A stretch of DNA of 64,000 bases from contig CP069437.1 in assembly GCA_016888885.1 (NCBI GenBank), forward strand, positions 1,612,001 to 1,676,000, written 5' to 3'. Shown piece after piece: positions 17,005 to 26,011 of the stretch (its first letter is position 1; each line of letters begins with the position of its first letter). The stretch is from Faucicola sp902506215 (GTDB taxonomy: Bacteria > Pseudomonadota > Gammaproteobacteria > Pseudomonadales > Moraxellaceae). The notes beneath the pieces are model-generated. The model was given only the letters and a program-made list of their open reading frames with translations. It had not been told where the DNA came from and made no database searches. A program made the translations under genes and the position numbers.

Positions 17005-17880
17005 TTAATGTTCAGTTTGTGATGCAAGGCTAAGATAGACAATGGTTAGCATCATGAAAACGAACGCTTGCAAAGTGATTACTAAAATGTGGAAGATTGC
17101 CCACGGTACTGATAACACCCATTGAATCCAAAATGGCATAAGGGCGATTAACACAAAAATTAATTCACCTGCATACATGTTACCAAAAAGTCGTAAGCCA
17201 AGTGAGATAGGTTTTGCGATTAGAGTTACAAACTCTAGGATAAAGTTCACTGGAATCAATAAGATTTTAGCGATTGGGTTTTTTGCGCTAAATGGATGAA
17301 GGGTTAATTCACCAATAAAACCGCCAAAACCTTTTTCTTTAATACTATAAAAAATGATCAGTGCAAATACTGAGAACGACATACCAAGCGTCACATTTGG
17401 GTCGGTACTTGGTACGACTTTCATGTAAACATGGTGTGAGTTATGTCCTAGTAGACCACCAATTTTTTGTGCAATGACAGGCAAATAATCAACTGGCAGA
17501 AGATCCATGAAGTTCATCAAGAAAATCCACACAAAAATAGTCAGTGCTAATGGGGCAATAACTTTTGATGTGCCATGATAAGTATCACGAACGTTACTAT
17601 CAACAAACTCCACAATCATTTCAATAAAAGCTTGCATTTTGCCGGGTACACCCGAGGTCGCTCTTTTTGCTACCGTATAAAAAATGGCACAAAAAAGAAC
17701 CCCTAAACCAATCGACCACAGCATTGAGTCCAAATGAATCGCATTGAAACCCATTTCAGAAGCTTGCTGTTTGGTTTCGGCAACTATCCAACCTTCTGTT
17801 GGGTGATTACCAAAAGTCCAGTTGGTCAAGTGGTGATTGATATACTCATTTGAAGTAATTTCTGCGTTTGCTTCTGCCAT
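17005..17880 (-). CDS. atpB: ATP synthase a subunit
   Basis: A 291-residue polytopic membrane stator subunit with the proton half-channels. About five to six hydrophobic helices are seen; the essential arginine is in ISLGLRLFGNMYAGEL and the partner helix is ITLQAFVFMMLTIVYLS. The N-terminus has a longer soluble lead (about 45 residues) before the first helix. It is 27 bp upstream of atpE. AAGAAG precedes the ATG. Confidence 0.97.
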   Translation of the reverse strand: MAEANAEITSNEYINHHLTNWTFGNHPTEGWIVAETKQQASEMGFNAIHLDSMLWSIGLGVLFCAIFYTVAKRATSGVPGKMQAFIEMIVEFVDSNVRDTYHGTSKVIAPLALTIFVWIFLMNFMDLLPVDYLPVIAQKIGGLLGHNSHHVYMKVVPSTDPNVTLGMSFSVFALIIFYSIKEKGFGGFIGELTLHPFSAKNPIAKILLIPVNFILEFVTLIAKPISLGLRLFGNMYAGELIFVLIALMPFWIQWVLSVPWAIFHILVITLQAFVFMMLTIVYLSLASQTEH

Positions 17881-18347
17881 AATCTTAACTTCTTTTTTAT
17901 ATTGAGCCGATAATAGAGGGGGTTAGCGTCAGATATTTTGTCTAATCACAAAAATTTGTAACTTAACACTATAATCGTATCTAACTGAGCTGATGATACT
18001 CAATGAGAAGTGCAAACATGACGTCAAAGGCACATCGAGGCGTTTAAGCAATCTGCTTAACTAAGGTGATGAACCGTGAATAAACGGATTGTTTATCAAC
18101 GTAATAATATAGGCTATCGACCTACTGTGTTTTGCTTGACTCAAATAAGTGGGTCATCAGTAAAACATATATGCAATTGCTTGAAAACTAATTCTTTTTA
18201 GCCAATTAGCGCTGCGCAATCGCACCTTTAAAAAATTTTCACTATATTAATTCAACTGTTACCTTTTTGTAAAGGATTAAATGGATTTATTTGTGATTTA
18301 GTTTAGGTTATTTCTGTTATTACCAAATAATTGTAAATAGCCTTTTT
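17881..18347. other. Intergenic region between atpI and atpB
   Basis: A gap of 467 bp where these genes usually lie close together. The DNA is AT-rich with several imperfect inverted repeats (for example 18076-18102 and 18130-18167). On the minus strand TATAGT (near 17970) is a possible -10 with a weak -35. It probably holds the main atp promoter, but none stands out. No gene is supported. Confidence 0.45.
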
Positions 18348-18749
18348 TTACCAAGGATTTCGGTAAGTAATGATGAGGTAACTCATTTGCAAAATTAAGT
18401 AGCCCGCGAATACCGCGATGGCGTTTAGCGGTTTTAACAGCAGAAAAATCAGTGCAAACCCAACAATGGTCAACACCCACTTTGCCATATGGGCTTGGTA
18501 AAAACGATGAACAATTTGACGACGCTGCTGATAGCCCGATTTGCTCAGGGAAATTTTAGCAAAGATGATTTGACTCATCCACCCTAGCACACTACCTGCT
18601 AGCAGATTTTTACTTACGGTATACTGGCTATTGCCTTGCCAAACATCCAATGCAATCCCGATGGCAACCAGCCCAAGTATCAGCCACGACTGCTTGTTAA
18701 TGGATTGTTGGATAGACTGTGGGTTAAATGGCTTGGCAGGTTTTGACAT
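18348..18749 (-). CDS. atpI: AtpI-like membrane protein
   Basis: A 133-residue protein with about four hydrophobic segments (ILGLVAIGIALDVW, LLAGSVLGWMSQIIFA, WVLTIVGFALIFLLL, AVFAGYLILQMSYLII). The pattern GSVLGWMSQIIFAK and the place upstream of atpB fit AtpI, which assists c-ring assembly and possibly magnesium transport. Sequence conservation in the family is low, so the call rests on topology and context. It is divergent from zur. Confidence 0.8.
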   Translation of the reverse strand: MSKPAKPFNPQSIQQSINKQSWLILGLVAIGIALDVWQGNSQYTVSKNLLAGSVLGWMSQIIFAKISLSKSGYQQRRQIVHRFYQAHMAKWVLTIVGFALIFLLLKPLNAIAVFAGYLILQMSYLIITYRNPW

Positions 18750-18978
18750 AGCAAAATAAGGGCTGGCTGATTGTGGGCAGGAATGATGAAACTAGTATAG
18801 CAGAATCTTGATTAAAAATTTGGCTAAAGGTTGTTTTATCTATGCTGATGTTAATCGCCAGTCATTATGAATAGTGTGTTATTAGACTTGTTATATTGTC
18901 GGGTAGTTTTATAGCCGAACTGCTAATTTCTCAGACAAATTATGCGGTTTTCATGCTAAAGTAATTTGATAGTTATTG

Positions 18979-19554
18979 ATGATTTTATGTGATATGACCC
19001 AACGTTCTATTCAATCAGCTGGAAATTCTATTCAATCAGCCAATAGTCAATCAACCAATAGTTACGACGCAAATTGTCGCCACCTATCTATGTCCATGTG
19101 TATACCACAAATGACGGCCGAGCAGATTGAAGCACAGATTGCTCAGATAAAACAAGATTGCCAAGCGCAAGGTTTACGTTTCACTGCGCTGCGAGAGCAA
19201 GTGTATCGTTTGATTTTACTTGCCTCGCAGCCCATTGGGGCGTATGAATTATTGGATTTGCTGCAATCAGCAAGCGAAAAAGTCGTCGCACCGCCAACCG
19301 TATATCGTAGTTTGGAGTTTTTGCTCAGGCATGGCTTGGTTCATCAATTAAATTCCAGCAAGGCATTTTTTGCTTGCTCTCAGCCCACCGATCGCCATGT
19401 TGCCGCTTTTTTGGTCTGTCGATGCTGTGGCGAGGTGCAAGAGTTTAGCCACCCATCTATCCAAACCATGCTAACTGAGGTTGAGCAATCGACCAATTTT
19501 GCCACTCAGTCGAGTATTATTGAGCTTTCAGGTGTTTGTCAGCGCTGCCAATAG
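18979..19554 (+). CDS. zur: Zinc uptake regulator Zur (Fur family)
   Basis: A Fur-family repressor. The winged helix spans about residues 60-125, with the Zur-like recognition helix APPTVYRSLEFLLRHGLVH. The dimerisation domain has two Cys pairs, VCRCCG and CQRCQ at the extreme C-terminus, that bind structural zinc, plus His residues (DRHVAAF). Fur itself would have HHDH-type ligands and a different recognition helix. The N-terminal 40 residues are a low-complexity Ser/Gln/Asn stretch built on a repeated 15-bp unit, unusual for the family; a shorter start at 19090 or 19111 is possible. No start has a clear ribosome site. Confidence 0.82.
   Translation: MILCDMTQRSIQSAGNSIQSANSQSTNSYDANCRHLSMSMCIPQMTAEQIEAQIAQIKQDCQAQGLRFTALREQVYRLILLASQPIGAYELLDLLQSASEKVVAPPTVYRSLEFLLRHGLVHQLNSSKAFFACSQPTDRHVAAFLVCRCCGEVQEFSHPSIQTMLTEVEQSTNFATQSSIIELSGVCQRCQ
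19005..19040. repeat. Direct repeat at the 5' end of zur
   Basis: TTCTATTCAATCAGC occurs at 19005-19019 and 19026-19040, a 21-bp (seven-codon) period. It encodes SIQSAGN/SIQSANS in the N-terminal low-complexity tail. Confidence 0.7.
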
Positions 19555-19735
19555 TCACCTTTTTTTATTGAATGCTTAGAATGAGGCTCTGCCAACAATT
19601 ATTTTGTTATTGTGTTTGTCAATTATGAGCATTTGTGATATAAAACATGCCTTATTTGATTGACTTAAGTCAATTAACCGTTGTTTGATAAAGTTGTACT
19701 GCCACGATTACCGTCATTATTCTAAGGATAACTGA

Positions 19736-20563
19736 GTGACGTTACTGCCAAGTTCGATATCACAACACCATGCTGATTACTTTTCAATTATTGAATTAAG
19801 TGATCTGCATCTCTTTGATGACCCTAATAAGTTAATGAATGGCGTTAATACCGCAGACACATTTGAGTCGGTATTATCCTTGGTCCGACAACAGCGCGAT
19901 GATGTTGATTTGTTGGTACTGACGGGGGATTTATGCCATGAACCTACTCCGCAAAATTATAACCGTCTATTTGCAACCTTAGACGACATCGACATTCCGT
20001 TTATAGCTATCCCAGGCAATCATGATGTGACCCTGGAGCTGGATAGTCATTTACCTTTTGCCCAGCGCCGTCATTTGCCTGTCAAAGCAGATACTCGCCT
20101 GCAAAACTGCTATAGTATTGACACCGATTATTGGGACTTACTGTTATTAGACTCCTCTTGTGAGGGACACAGTCATGGCAAAATTGACGAGCAGACATTG
20201 CGGTGGCTGGCGCAACAGTTGGCGAACGCCAATCGCCCTTGTGCAATTTTTTGTCATCATCCGATGGTGTTAATCGATTCCACATGGCTTGATGAATACA
20301 CCCTAATCAATGCGGACCGTTTTTGGGAAGTGGTAATGCCGTATCTAGACCGTATTAAGGCTATATTTGTCGGTCATATTCACCAAGAAATGCATAAGAT
20401 AAATTATGGGACATCTGTGTTTGGCTGCCCATCGACCAGCCTACAGTTTAAACCCTTGTGTAAACACTATACCATTGACGAAATTGCCCCTGGTTTACGT
20501 TGGATAAATTTATATAACAATGGGTTACTTGCAACTGGTATCAAAAGAACAGATACTATCTGA
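19736..20563 (+). CDS. cpdA: 3',5'-cyclic-AMP phosphodiesterase CpdA
   Basis: A 275-residue class-III metallophosphoesterase. All metal-ligand motifs are present: SDLHLFD, GDLCHE, GNHD, CHHPM and GHIH, which bind the dinuclear metal centre that hydrolyses cAMP to AMP. Length matches E. coli CpdA. The start is a GTG at 19736 with AAGGATAACTGA in front. The gene sits alone between zur and dksA. Confidence 0.9.
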   Translation: MTLLPSSISQHHADYFSIIELSDLHLFDDPNKLMNGVNTADTFESVLSLVRQQRDDVDLLVLTGDLCHEPTPQNYNRLFATLDDIDIPFIAIPGNHDVTLELDSHLPFAQRRHLPVKADTRLQNCYSIDTDYWDLLLLDSSCEGHSHGKIDEQTLRWLAQQLANANRPCAIFCHHPMVLIDSTWLDEYTLINADRFWEVVMPYLDRIKAIFVGHIHQEMHKINYGTSVFGCPSTSLQFKPLCKHYTIDEIAPGLRWINLYNNGLLATGIKRTDTI

Positions 20564-20788
20564 CTAATTTTTCATGGTTGTTGAACTTATGTTCATAAAC
20601 TTAATGTCGTGAAAGTTTGGTTAGCTTGTTTATTAAGGTTTTAGCGTTTATTTTAGTTTGATTTCATATACTGACGAATTGCAGTGTTTAAAGCGTTAAT
20701 AACGCGATGTCATTGGCTTAAGTGCTGAACTCGTAATGAAATTGTAAACTTAAAATTGTATCACTATCGGTTTTTAAAGGAATTAGCT

Positions 20789-21226
20789 ATGGCATCTGCC
20801 CAAAATGAACGTGAATTAAGCTTTACCCCATATCAGCCAGCGGCTGAAGAAGAATATATGAATGACGCACAGCTTGCGCATTTTAGAAAAATTTTATTAG
20901 ATTGGAAAGAGCAGTTAATTAGCGAAGCTGAATCAACCAAATCTTATATTCAAGATGAATCAACGGCGATGCCCGATATTAATGACCGCGCCACCCAAGA
21001 AGAAGAGTTCGCGTTGGCACTGCGCACGCGTGACCGTGAGCGTAAACTGATTCGCAAGATTGATAAATCGATTGCTGAGATTGACAGTGGCGATTACGGT
21101 TTTTGTGAGACTTGCGGTGTAGAGATTGGTCTGCGTCGTTTAGAAGCCCGTCCAACCGCGACCCAATGTATCGATTGCAAAACCTTATCAGAGATTAAAG
21201 AAAAACAAGCATGGGGTCATGCTTAA
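20789..21226 (+). CDS. dksA: RNA polymerase-binding transcription factor DksA
   Basis: A 145-residue partner of ppGpp in the stringent response, binding the RNA polymerase secondary channel. The coiled coil (about residues 30-105) carries the tip acidic pair in the DINDRATQEEEFALALRTRDRER region. The zinc finger has four cysteines (CETCG and CIDC). An upstream in-frame extension exists, but AAAGGAATTAGCT right before the ATG at 20789 fixes the start. Its 3' end overlaps gluQ by 8 bp, indicating an operon as in many gammaproteobacteria. Confidence 0.96.
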   Translation: MASAQNERELSFTPYQPAAEEEYMNDAQLAHFRKILLDWKEQLISEAESTKSYIQDESTAMPDINDRATQEEEFALALRTRDRERKLIRKIDKSIAEIDSGDYGFCETCGVEIGLRRLEARPTATQCIDCKTLSEIKEKQAWGHA

Positions 21227-22181
21227 TTTATCACCGTCTCCTGTTATTGGTCGCTTTGCTCCCTCTCCGACGGGAGCTTTGCATTTGGGGTCACTGGTGA
21301 CTGCTATTGCCAGTTACTGTATCGCTAAACAAGCGCAAGGCAAGTGGCTAGTACGCATTGAAGATACTGATACTGAGCGCTGTCATCCAAAATTTAGCGA
21401 TTTGATTTTAGCAGATTTGGATCGATTGGGTTTGCACTGGGATGGTAACGTTCGTTACCAGTCGCAACACCTAAACACGTATCACGCGTTATTGGATGAG
21501 CAGCTAAAAGCAGTCAGTTATGGCTGTGATTGCAGTCGTAAATCCCTGCAAGCTTATCAACTCGCCCACCGCAACACCCAATACCCTTATCCTAGAATCT
21601 GTGTCCATAAGCGGCTATCGCGCGATCATGCCATTCGCTTAGTGATGCCAGATAACCCAATGCTTTTTTTCGATCAGCTGCAAGGGGTAATTTCAGGAAA
21701 TCCGCAACGAGAACAGGGTGATATTGTGGTCAGAAGGCGGCGCATTGGGCGGTCTTGCTCAAATACGCCAACCGCCAACAAAGGCATGATTAATTATATG
21801 CTTGCAGTGGTAATTGATGACGCGCAACAAAGTGTCAATCAAATCGTGCGAGGTCTGGATATATTACCATTGACGATACCACAAATGGTCATCGCGGATT
21901 ATTTAAATTTTCCCCCTAACCAACACTACTATCACTTACCCATTTTGGTGAATGCACAAGGGCAAAAACTGTCTAAACAAACGCTTGCAGAGCCGATTCA
22001 ATCCTACCCTGCACCGCAACTTATTAAGACCGCACTGCAATTATTACAACAGCCACCGATTGATATGGATAAACCAACCACGATGCTCGAGCAGGCGGTT
22101 TGCCAATGGAATCATACGCCGCTGCAAGGCAAACAGCGTATTGAAGTCGATAGCTTACAAAATCTTTTGGCAACCCATTAA
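21219..22181 (+). CDS. gluQ: Glutamyl-Q tRNA(Asp) synthetase
   Basis: A 320-residue truncated glutamyl-tRNA synthetase paralogue that attaches glutamate to queuosine at position 34 of tRNA-Asp. The HIGH-like motif LHLGSL and KMSKS-like KLSKQT are visible. Zinc ligands fit CDCSR plus YPYPRIC. It lacks the anticodon-binding domain, as expected. About 15 residues (near RIGRSCSNTPTANKG) appear inserted after the RRR motif relative to the common form. It overlaps dksA by 8 bp at the start and the convergent ftsW by 4 bp at the end. Confidence 0.93.
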   Translation: MLNLSPSPVIGRFAPSPTGALHLGSLVTAIASYCIAKQAQGKWLVRIEDTDTERCHPKFSDLILADLDRLGLHWDGNVRYQSQHLNTYHALLDEQLKAVSYGCDCSRKSLQAYQLAHRNTQYPYPRICVHKRLSRDHAIRLVMPDNPMLFFDQLQGVISGNPQREQGDIVVRRRRIGRSCSNTPTANKGMINYMLAVVIDDAQQSVNQIVRGLDILPLTIPQMVIADYLNFPPNQHYYHLPILVNAQGQKLSKQTLAEPIQSYPAPQLIKTALQLLQQPPIDMDKPTTMLEQAVCQWNHTPLQGKQRIEVDSLQNLLATH

Positions 22182-23386
22182 TAATAACGACATTGATTGG
22201 CAGGAATCGTTGGGCTTTCTTTGATAATTCGCATCAACAATCCGACGATAATCAGATTAACCACCATAGAAGAACCCCCATAGCTAAAAAATGGCATGGT
22301 CAACCCTTTGGTAGGTAGCATCCCCATGGTCATGCCAGCGTTGACGAAAATTTGCCCAAAGAACAAAATCCCAACCCCAAACGCAAAATAGCTTAAGCGT
22401 GTTTGGTGCCGTGCTAACGCTTGGTAGCTAATGCGCATAACCGTAGTGACCAAAATAATTTGTAACACCAGTAAAAACGACACACCCACTAAGCCTAATT
22501 CTTCACCGGTAATCGCTAGTAAAAAGTCGGTATGCGCCTCCGGTAAATGGGAGAGTTTTTGGATACTTTCCCCATAGCCGACACCAAACCATTCACCGCG
22601 GGCAAAGGCTACAATACTGCGACCTAACTGATAGTCACTATTTTTTAAGTCATCAAACGGATCTAAAAACGAGGTTACCCGTTTTAGTCGGTAACTTGCC
22701 CCCATAATCGCCATGGTGCCTGCCAAAAACATGGCACCCATGATGATAAAAAACTGGCGCATGGGTAAGCCACCGACAAAAATCATCGCCGCAATACAGG
22801 TCGCAATAATCACCACCGAGCCAAAGTCAGGCTGCAACATGATAAATAAGATCAGCCCCATGGCTATCAGTGTTAGCCGCAAAAAGCCTTTCCAATGGTT
22901 GCGAATCTCTTCCGATCGGCGCACCAGATAATCTGAGGTGTACAAAATCATCAACAATTTTGCCAATTCAGAGGGCTGAAAATTGATACCACCCAATTCA
23001 ATCCAGCGTTTACTGCCGTTAATCACTGACCCACCGATTAGGGTATAAATAATCAGCAAAAGACAAGCCAGCAGCGCATACATAATAAAATCTAAGCGAA
23101 ACGTCTTGCGAAGCGGGATAAAATATACCAGTAAACCAAGAACTGCACCGATTGCCATGTACGCCAATTGGTGATAAAAAAAGTAAAAATCACCCAGTTT
23201 TTTGGTTTGTGCAAAAGGTATTGATGCGGACGCCACCATCAACAGACTAAATACCATAATGGTTGCTACCGTGGTCAATAGCACCGAATTGATGGGCGGA
23301 ATCCACTGGCGGCTTTTCTTAGCAGAAACGCTGTTAGCTGAGAGGGATGAAGAAAGTGACGAAGAAGTCGAATGGGGCGCGGGCAT
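22178..23386 (-). CDS. ftsW: Peptidoglycan glycosyltransferase FtsW
   Basis: A 402-residue SEDS-family integral membrane protein with about ten helices, which polymerises lipid II at the division septum with a class-B PBP. Family signatures: NGSKRWIELGGINFQPSELAK, the LQPDFG motif, and GMLPTKGLTMPFFSYGGSSM near the C-terminus. The last favours FtsW over RodA, as does the position directly downstream of murD (37 bp gap). The N-terminal 25 residues are a Ser-rich cytosolic tail. Confidence 0.93.
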   Translation of the reverse strand: MPAPHSTSSSLSSSLSANSVSAKKSRQWIPPINSVLLTTVATIMVFSLLMVASASIPFAQTKKLGDFYFFYHQLAYMAIGAVLGLLVYFIPLRKTFRLDFIMYALLACLLLIIYTLIGGSVINGSKRWIELGGINFQPSELAKLLMILYTSDYLVRRSEEIRNHWKGFLRLTLIAMGLILFIMLQPDFGSVVIIATCIAAMIFVGGLPMRQFFIIMGAMFLAGTMAIMGASYRLKRVTSFLDPFDDLKNSDYQLGRSIVAFARGEWFGVGYGESIQKLSHLPEAHTDFLLAITGEELGLVGVSFLLVLQIILVTTVMRISYQALARHQTRLSYFAFGVGILFFGQIFVNAGMTMGMLPTKGLTMPFFSYGGSSMVVNLIIVGLLMRIIKESPTIPANQCRYY

Positions 23387-23423
23387 AACACAACCTAAAT
23401 ATTAAAAATACACTAGCGAATGA

Positions 23424-24884
23424 TTATTGGGGTTTGACTAAGCGTTGAAAAACTTGTCCACGTTCCACATAGCCACTAAACTGATCAAAACTTGCACAAG
23501 CAGGTGATAGCAGCAATACGCCTAAAGCCGGGAATGTTGGCTGGTCTTGCCAAGCTTGATTGACCGCTTGTTCCAGGGTTTGGCATTTGGTTAACACAAT
23601 CCCTGCAGGATTGTGAGCATCTAACCCCGCTGATGCCAAATCAGCCGCGATTTTATCGGCATCTTCACCGATAAAGTACACCACTTGCGCATAATCCATC
23701 AAGGGTTTTGCCAGTTCAGCAAAGTTTTGACCTTTACCTTGCCCGCCCAAAATCACTGCAAGTTTTTTGCCTTTGGGCGCATATACTTTACCTAGCCCCA
23801 AAATTGCCGCGATGGTCGAGCCAATATTGGTGCCTTTGGAGTCGTCAAAACAATCAAGCTGGTGGGTGGTTGTGATAAATTCACAGCGATGTGGCAGCCC
23901 AACAAAGTTTTTTAATGTGGTTAACATACTCTCTAGCGGCAGACCTGCGAGCTCGCCAATTGCTAAGGCTGACAGTGCATTCATCAAATTATGCTCACCT
24001 TTGATCGGTACGTCTTTTTCATTGAGTAACCGCTCGCGACCCCGTGCTAACCAGATTTCACCATCGCTATCTTTTATCAATCCGTACTGATTCATATCCG
24101 GTGCGTTACTACCAAAGCTAATGGTGGGCATATCATCGGCTACCAACGGACGACTAAGCAAGTCCTCGCGGTTGACCACAATGGATTGCACGCCTTGGAA
24201 TATTCGGTGTTTGGCTTGGTGATAGCCGAGCATATTGCCATGGCGATCTAGATGGTCAGGCGACATGTTAAGCACGGTGGCTACTTTGGCGGCCAAATTG
24301 GTGGTGGTCTGTAGTTGAAAACTGGATAACTCAAGCACCGCCATCTGTATGGGCTCAAGTAGCAAATCAAGCGCGGGCGTTCCCAAGTTACCACCGACAC
24401 CGACTTTAAACCCCGCATTTTTGACCATCTCGCCAACCAGGGTGGTGACGGTGCTTTTGGCATTAGAGCCGGTAATTGCAATAATCGGAATATCTCGCTG
24501 TTTAGCTACCTCATGGAACAATTGAATATCACTGACAATCGCGATTTTTTTCGCACGTGCGCCATCAAACACCGGCAGATAAGGGTCGATACCCGGACTG
24601 ATGATAATGCGATCTGCCACTGCCAACAGCTCGCCATCTAATGCGCCAAACTTGGTCACTATATCGGTTGGCAAATGCTCGGCAAGTTTGGGCAGACCGG
24701 CATCGGTGACAGCTACGGGGTAGCCAAGCGCGTGTAAATAGTTGACTGCCGACAAGCCTGATTTGCCAAGTCCAACCACCACTTGTAATCCATTGCCACG
24801 TTGAATCATGCTCGATGCTGATGGCATGCTTTGGTTGGTTGAAGCAGGTGAAACGGCTGATTGAGTGGCAGAAAGTTGGCTCAC
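23424..24884 (-). CDS. murD: UDP-N-acetylmuramoylalanine-D-glutamate ligase MurD
   Basis: A 486-residue Mur ligase that adds D-Glu to UDP-MurNAc-L-Ala in the cytoplasm. The N-terminal Rossmann part has VVVGLGKSGLSAVNYL. The ATP-binding motif is AITGSNAKSTV (usual form GTNGKST). The central DHLDRHG and the C-terminal domain with CFDDSKGTN and LLSPACASFD follow. The start is a GTG with AAGGA seven bases upstream; this gives a 25-residue Ser/Ala-rich lead before the conserved fold, so a later Met start is possible. It forms a unit with ftsW. Confidence 0.95.
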   Translation of the reverse strand: MSQLSATQSAVSPASTNQSMPSASSMIQRGNGLQVVVGLGKSGLSAVNYLHALGYPVAVTDAGLPKLAEHLPTDIVTKFGALDGELLAVADRIIISPGIDPYLPVFDGARAKKIAIVSDIQLFHEVAKQRDIPIIAITGSNAKSTVTTLVGEMVKNAGFKVGVGGNLGTPALDLLLEPIQMAVLELSSFQLQTTTNLAAKVATVLNMSPDHLDRHGNMLGYHQAKHRIFQGVQSIVVNREDLLSRPLVADDMPTISFGSNAPDMNQYGLIKDSDGEIWLARGRERLLNEKDVPIKGEHNLMNALSALAIGELAGLPLESMLTTLKNFVGLPHRCEFITTTHQLDCFDDSKGTNIGSTIAAILGLGKVYAPKGKKLAVILGGQGKGQNFAELAKPLMDYAQVVYFIGEDADKIAADLASAGLDAHNPAGIVLTKCQTLEQAVNQAWQDQPTFPALGVLLLSPACASFDQFSGYVERGQVFQRLVKPQ

Positions 24885-25156
24885 GAGAATTCCTTGTAAT
24901 ACTTAAACTTATAATACTTAAACTTGTAACACTTAAATAAAGGTACCGCTAACTAAGGCAGTGATAATACTTGCCGCATAAGCTAAAAACGTTTTCTATC
25001 ATACCATTTTATGACAAAAAGTTTTGCGATTAAATGTGAGTTTTCATGTTTTGTAGTGACCGCAATAAAAGACGATTTAAATGCTGCGGTTTTTGCGATG
25101 AAGATATACTTTTTATCTGTATTACCCAACAAATTTAACGATTTTAGCCAGTAAAA

Positions 25157-25173
25157 TGCACTTTTTTGGTGCA
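25157..25173. promoter_or_regulatory. NtrC-type operator upstream of glnK-amtB
   Basis: TGCACTTTTTTGGTGCA matches the known NtrC site pattern GCACY-N5-GGTGC exactly. A partial second site (right half GGTGCA) lies at 25247-25262. Both are within enhancer range of the sigma-54-like promoter at 25416. Confidence 0.7.
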
Positions 25174-25415
25174 ATTATTTTGTTTTTATCGCCAATGATT
25201 AAAATAATTCTAAAAATTATCTACAAAATCGTTAATGGCACCCAAATAACCTTTTTGGTGCAATAACTGATTTACATTAGAGGAATTTTTATTTTTTCGT
25301 TATAATAAAATTACGCTTTCTGTGTGATGGTCGCATTGAAACCACAAAAAAGTTTTTGCTTTATTTTCAATAGGTTGTATTTTTTACCCCCTTAAAAATA
25401 GGACATTTATGAAAG

Positions 25416-25432
25416 TTGGCATAGCTTTTGAA
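25416..25432 (+). promoter_or_regulatory. Candidate sigma-54 promoter of glnK-amtB
   Basis: TTGGCATAGCTTTTGAA has GG at -24 and TTGA in place of TTGC at -12 with the right 12-bp offset. One key base (C of the -12 GC) is not matched, which lowers confidence. It lies about 118 bp before the glnK ATG. Confidence 0.5.
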
Positions 25433-25550
25433 TTATCGAAACTACCATTTTCAACACGCTATACGAATGCTGCTTAGGGTAACTGCTATTAAGCCACTAC
25501 AGCAGCTAGTAACTAACCCAGCCATAAGCGGCACTTAAAAGGAAATTATT

Positions 25551-25889
25551 ATGAAATTAATTACGGCTATCTTAAAACCGTTCAAACTAGATGATGTACG
25601 TGAGTCACTCTCTGAGATTGGTGTTCAAGGTATCACTGTTACCGAAGTCAAAGGTTTTGGTCGTCAAAAAGGTCATACTGAATTGTATCGTGGTGCTGAG
25701 TATGTGGTTGATTTCCTGCCCAAAGTTAAGTTAGAAATTGCGGTGACTGACGAAATGGTTGATGCAGCGATTGAAGCTATCACTCGCGTGGCTAGCACGG
25801 GCAAAATCGGTGATGGCAAAATCTTTGTATCACCATTAGAACAAGTGATTCGTATCCGTACTGGCGAAACGGGCGCTAATGCTATCTAA
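25551..25889 (+). CDS. glnK: Nitrogen regulatory PII protein GlnK
   Basis: A 112-residue trimeric PII signal protein. The T-loop has the uridylylation residue Y51 in ELYRGAEYVVDF. The B- and C-loop motifs TGKIGDGKIF and RIRTGE bind ATP/ADP and 2-oxoglutarate. D54, as in GlnB, is present, but linkage to amtB marks it functionally as GlnK: it blocks the ammonium channel when deuridylylated. AAAGGAAATTATT precedes the ATG. The gap to amtB is 122 bp. Confidence 0.95.
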   Translation: MKLITAILKPFKLDDVRESLSEIGVQGITVTEVKGFGRQKGHTELYRGAEYVVDFLPKVKLEIAVTDEMVDAAIEAITRVASTGKIGDGKIFVSPLEQVIRIRTGETGANAI

Positions 25890-26011
25890 CACTATCATGA
25901 CTGTCGTTGCCGCAGCGCTTGTTAAATTTTAAAGTCGACCATCCTTTAAACATTAACGCAGACCTATCAAGCCGCTTAACGACTATCTCAAATAATTTTA
26001 AGGGGGTTACG

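Larger units (their letters stand above)
24885..25550. other. Long regulatory region between murD and glnK
   Basis: A 666-bp AT-rich gap between divergent murD and glnK. Next to murD lie short direct repeats (ACTTAAACTT-type, 24898-24938). The middle holds an NtrC-type operator and a degenerate second half-site, and a TATAAT-like box near 25302. A candidate sigma-54 promoter lies about 120 bp before glnK. Short reading frames here have no ribosome site or recognisable product. Confidence 0.6.

Noticed and set aside
18298..18480. 60-codon frame overlapping the atpI end
   Set aside because: It is in a different frame of the same strand as atpI and extends into the AT-rich gap; no support.
24983..25174. 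63-codon frame on the minus strand upstream of glnK
   Set aside because: It overlaps the NtrC site, is Lys/Phe-rich as expected of AT-rich non-coding DNA, and has no ribosome site.
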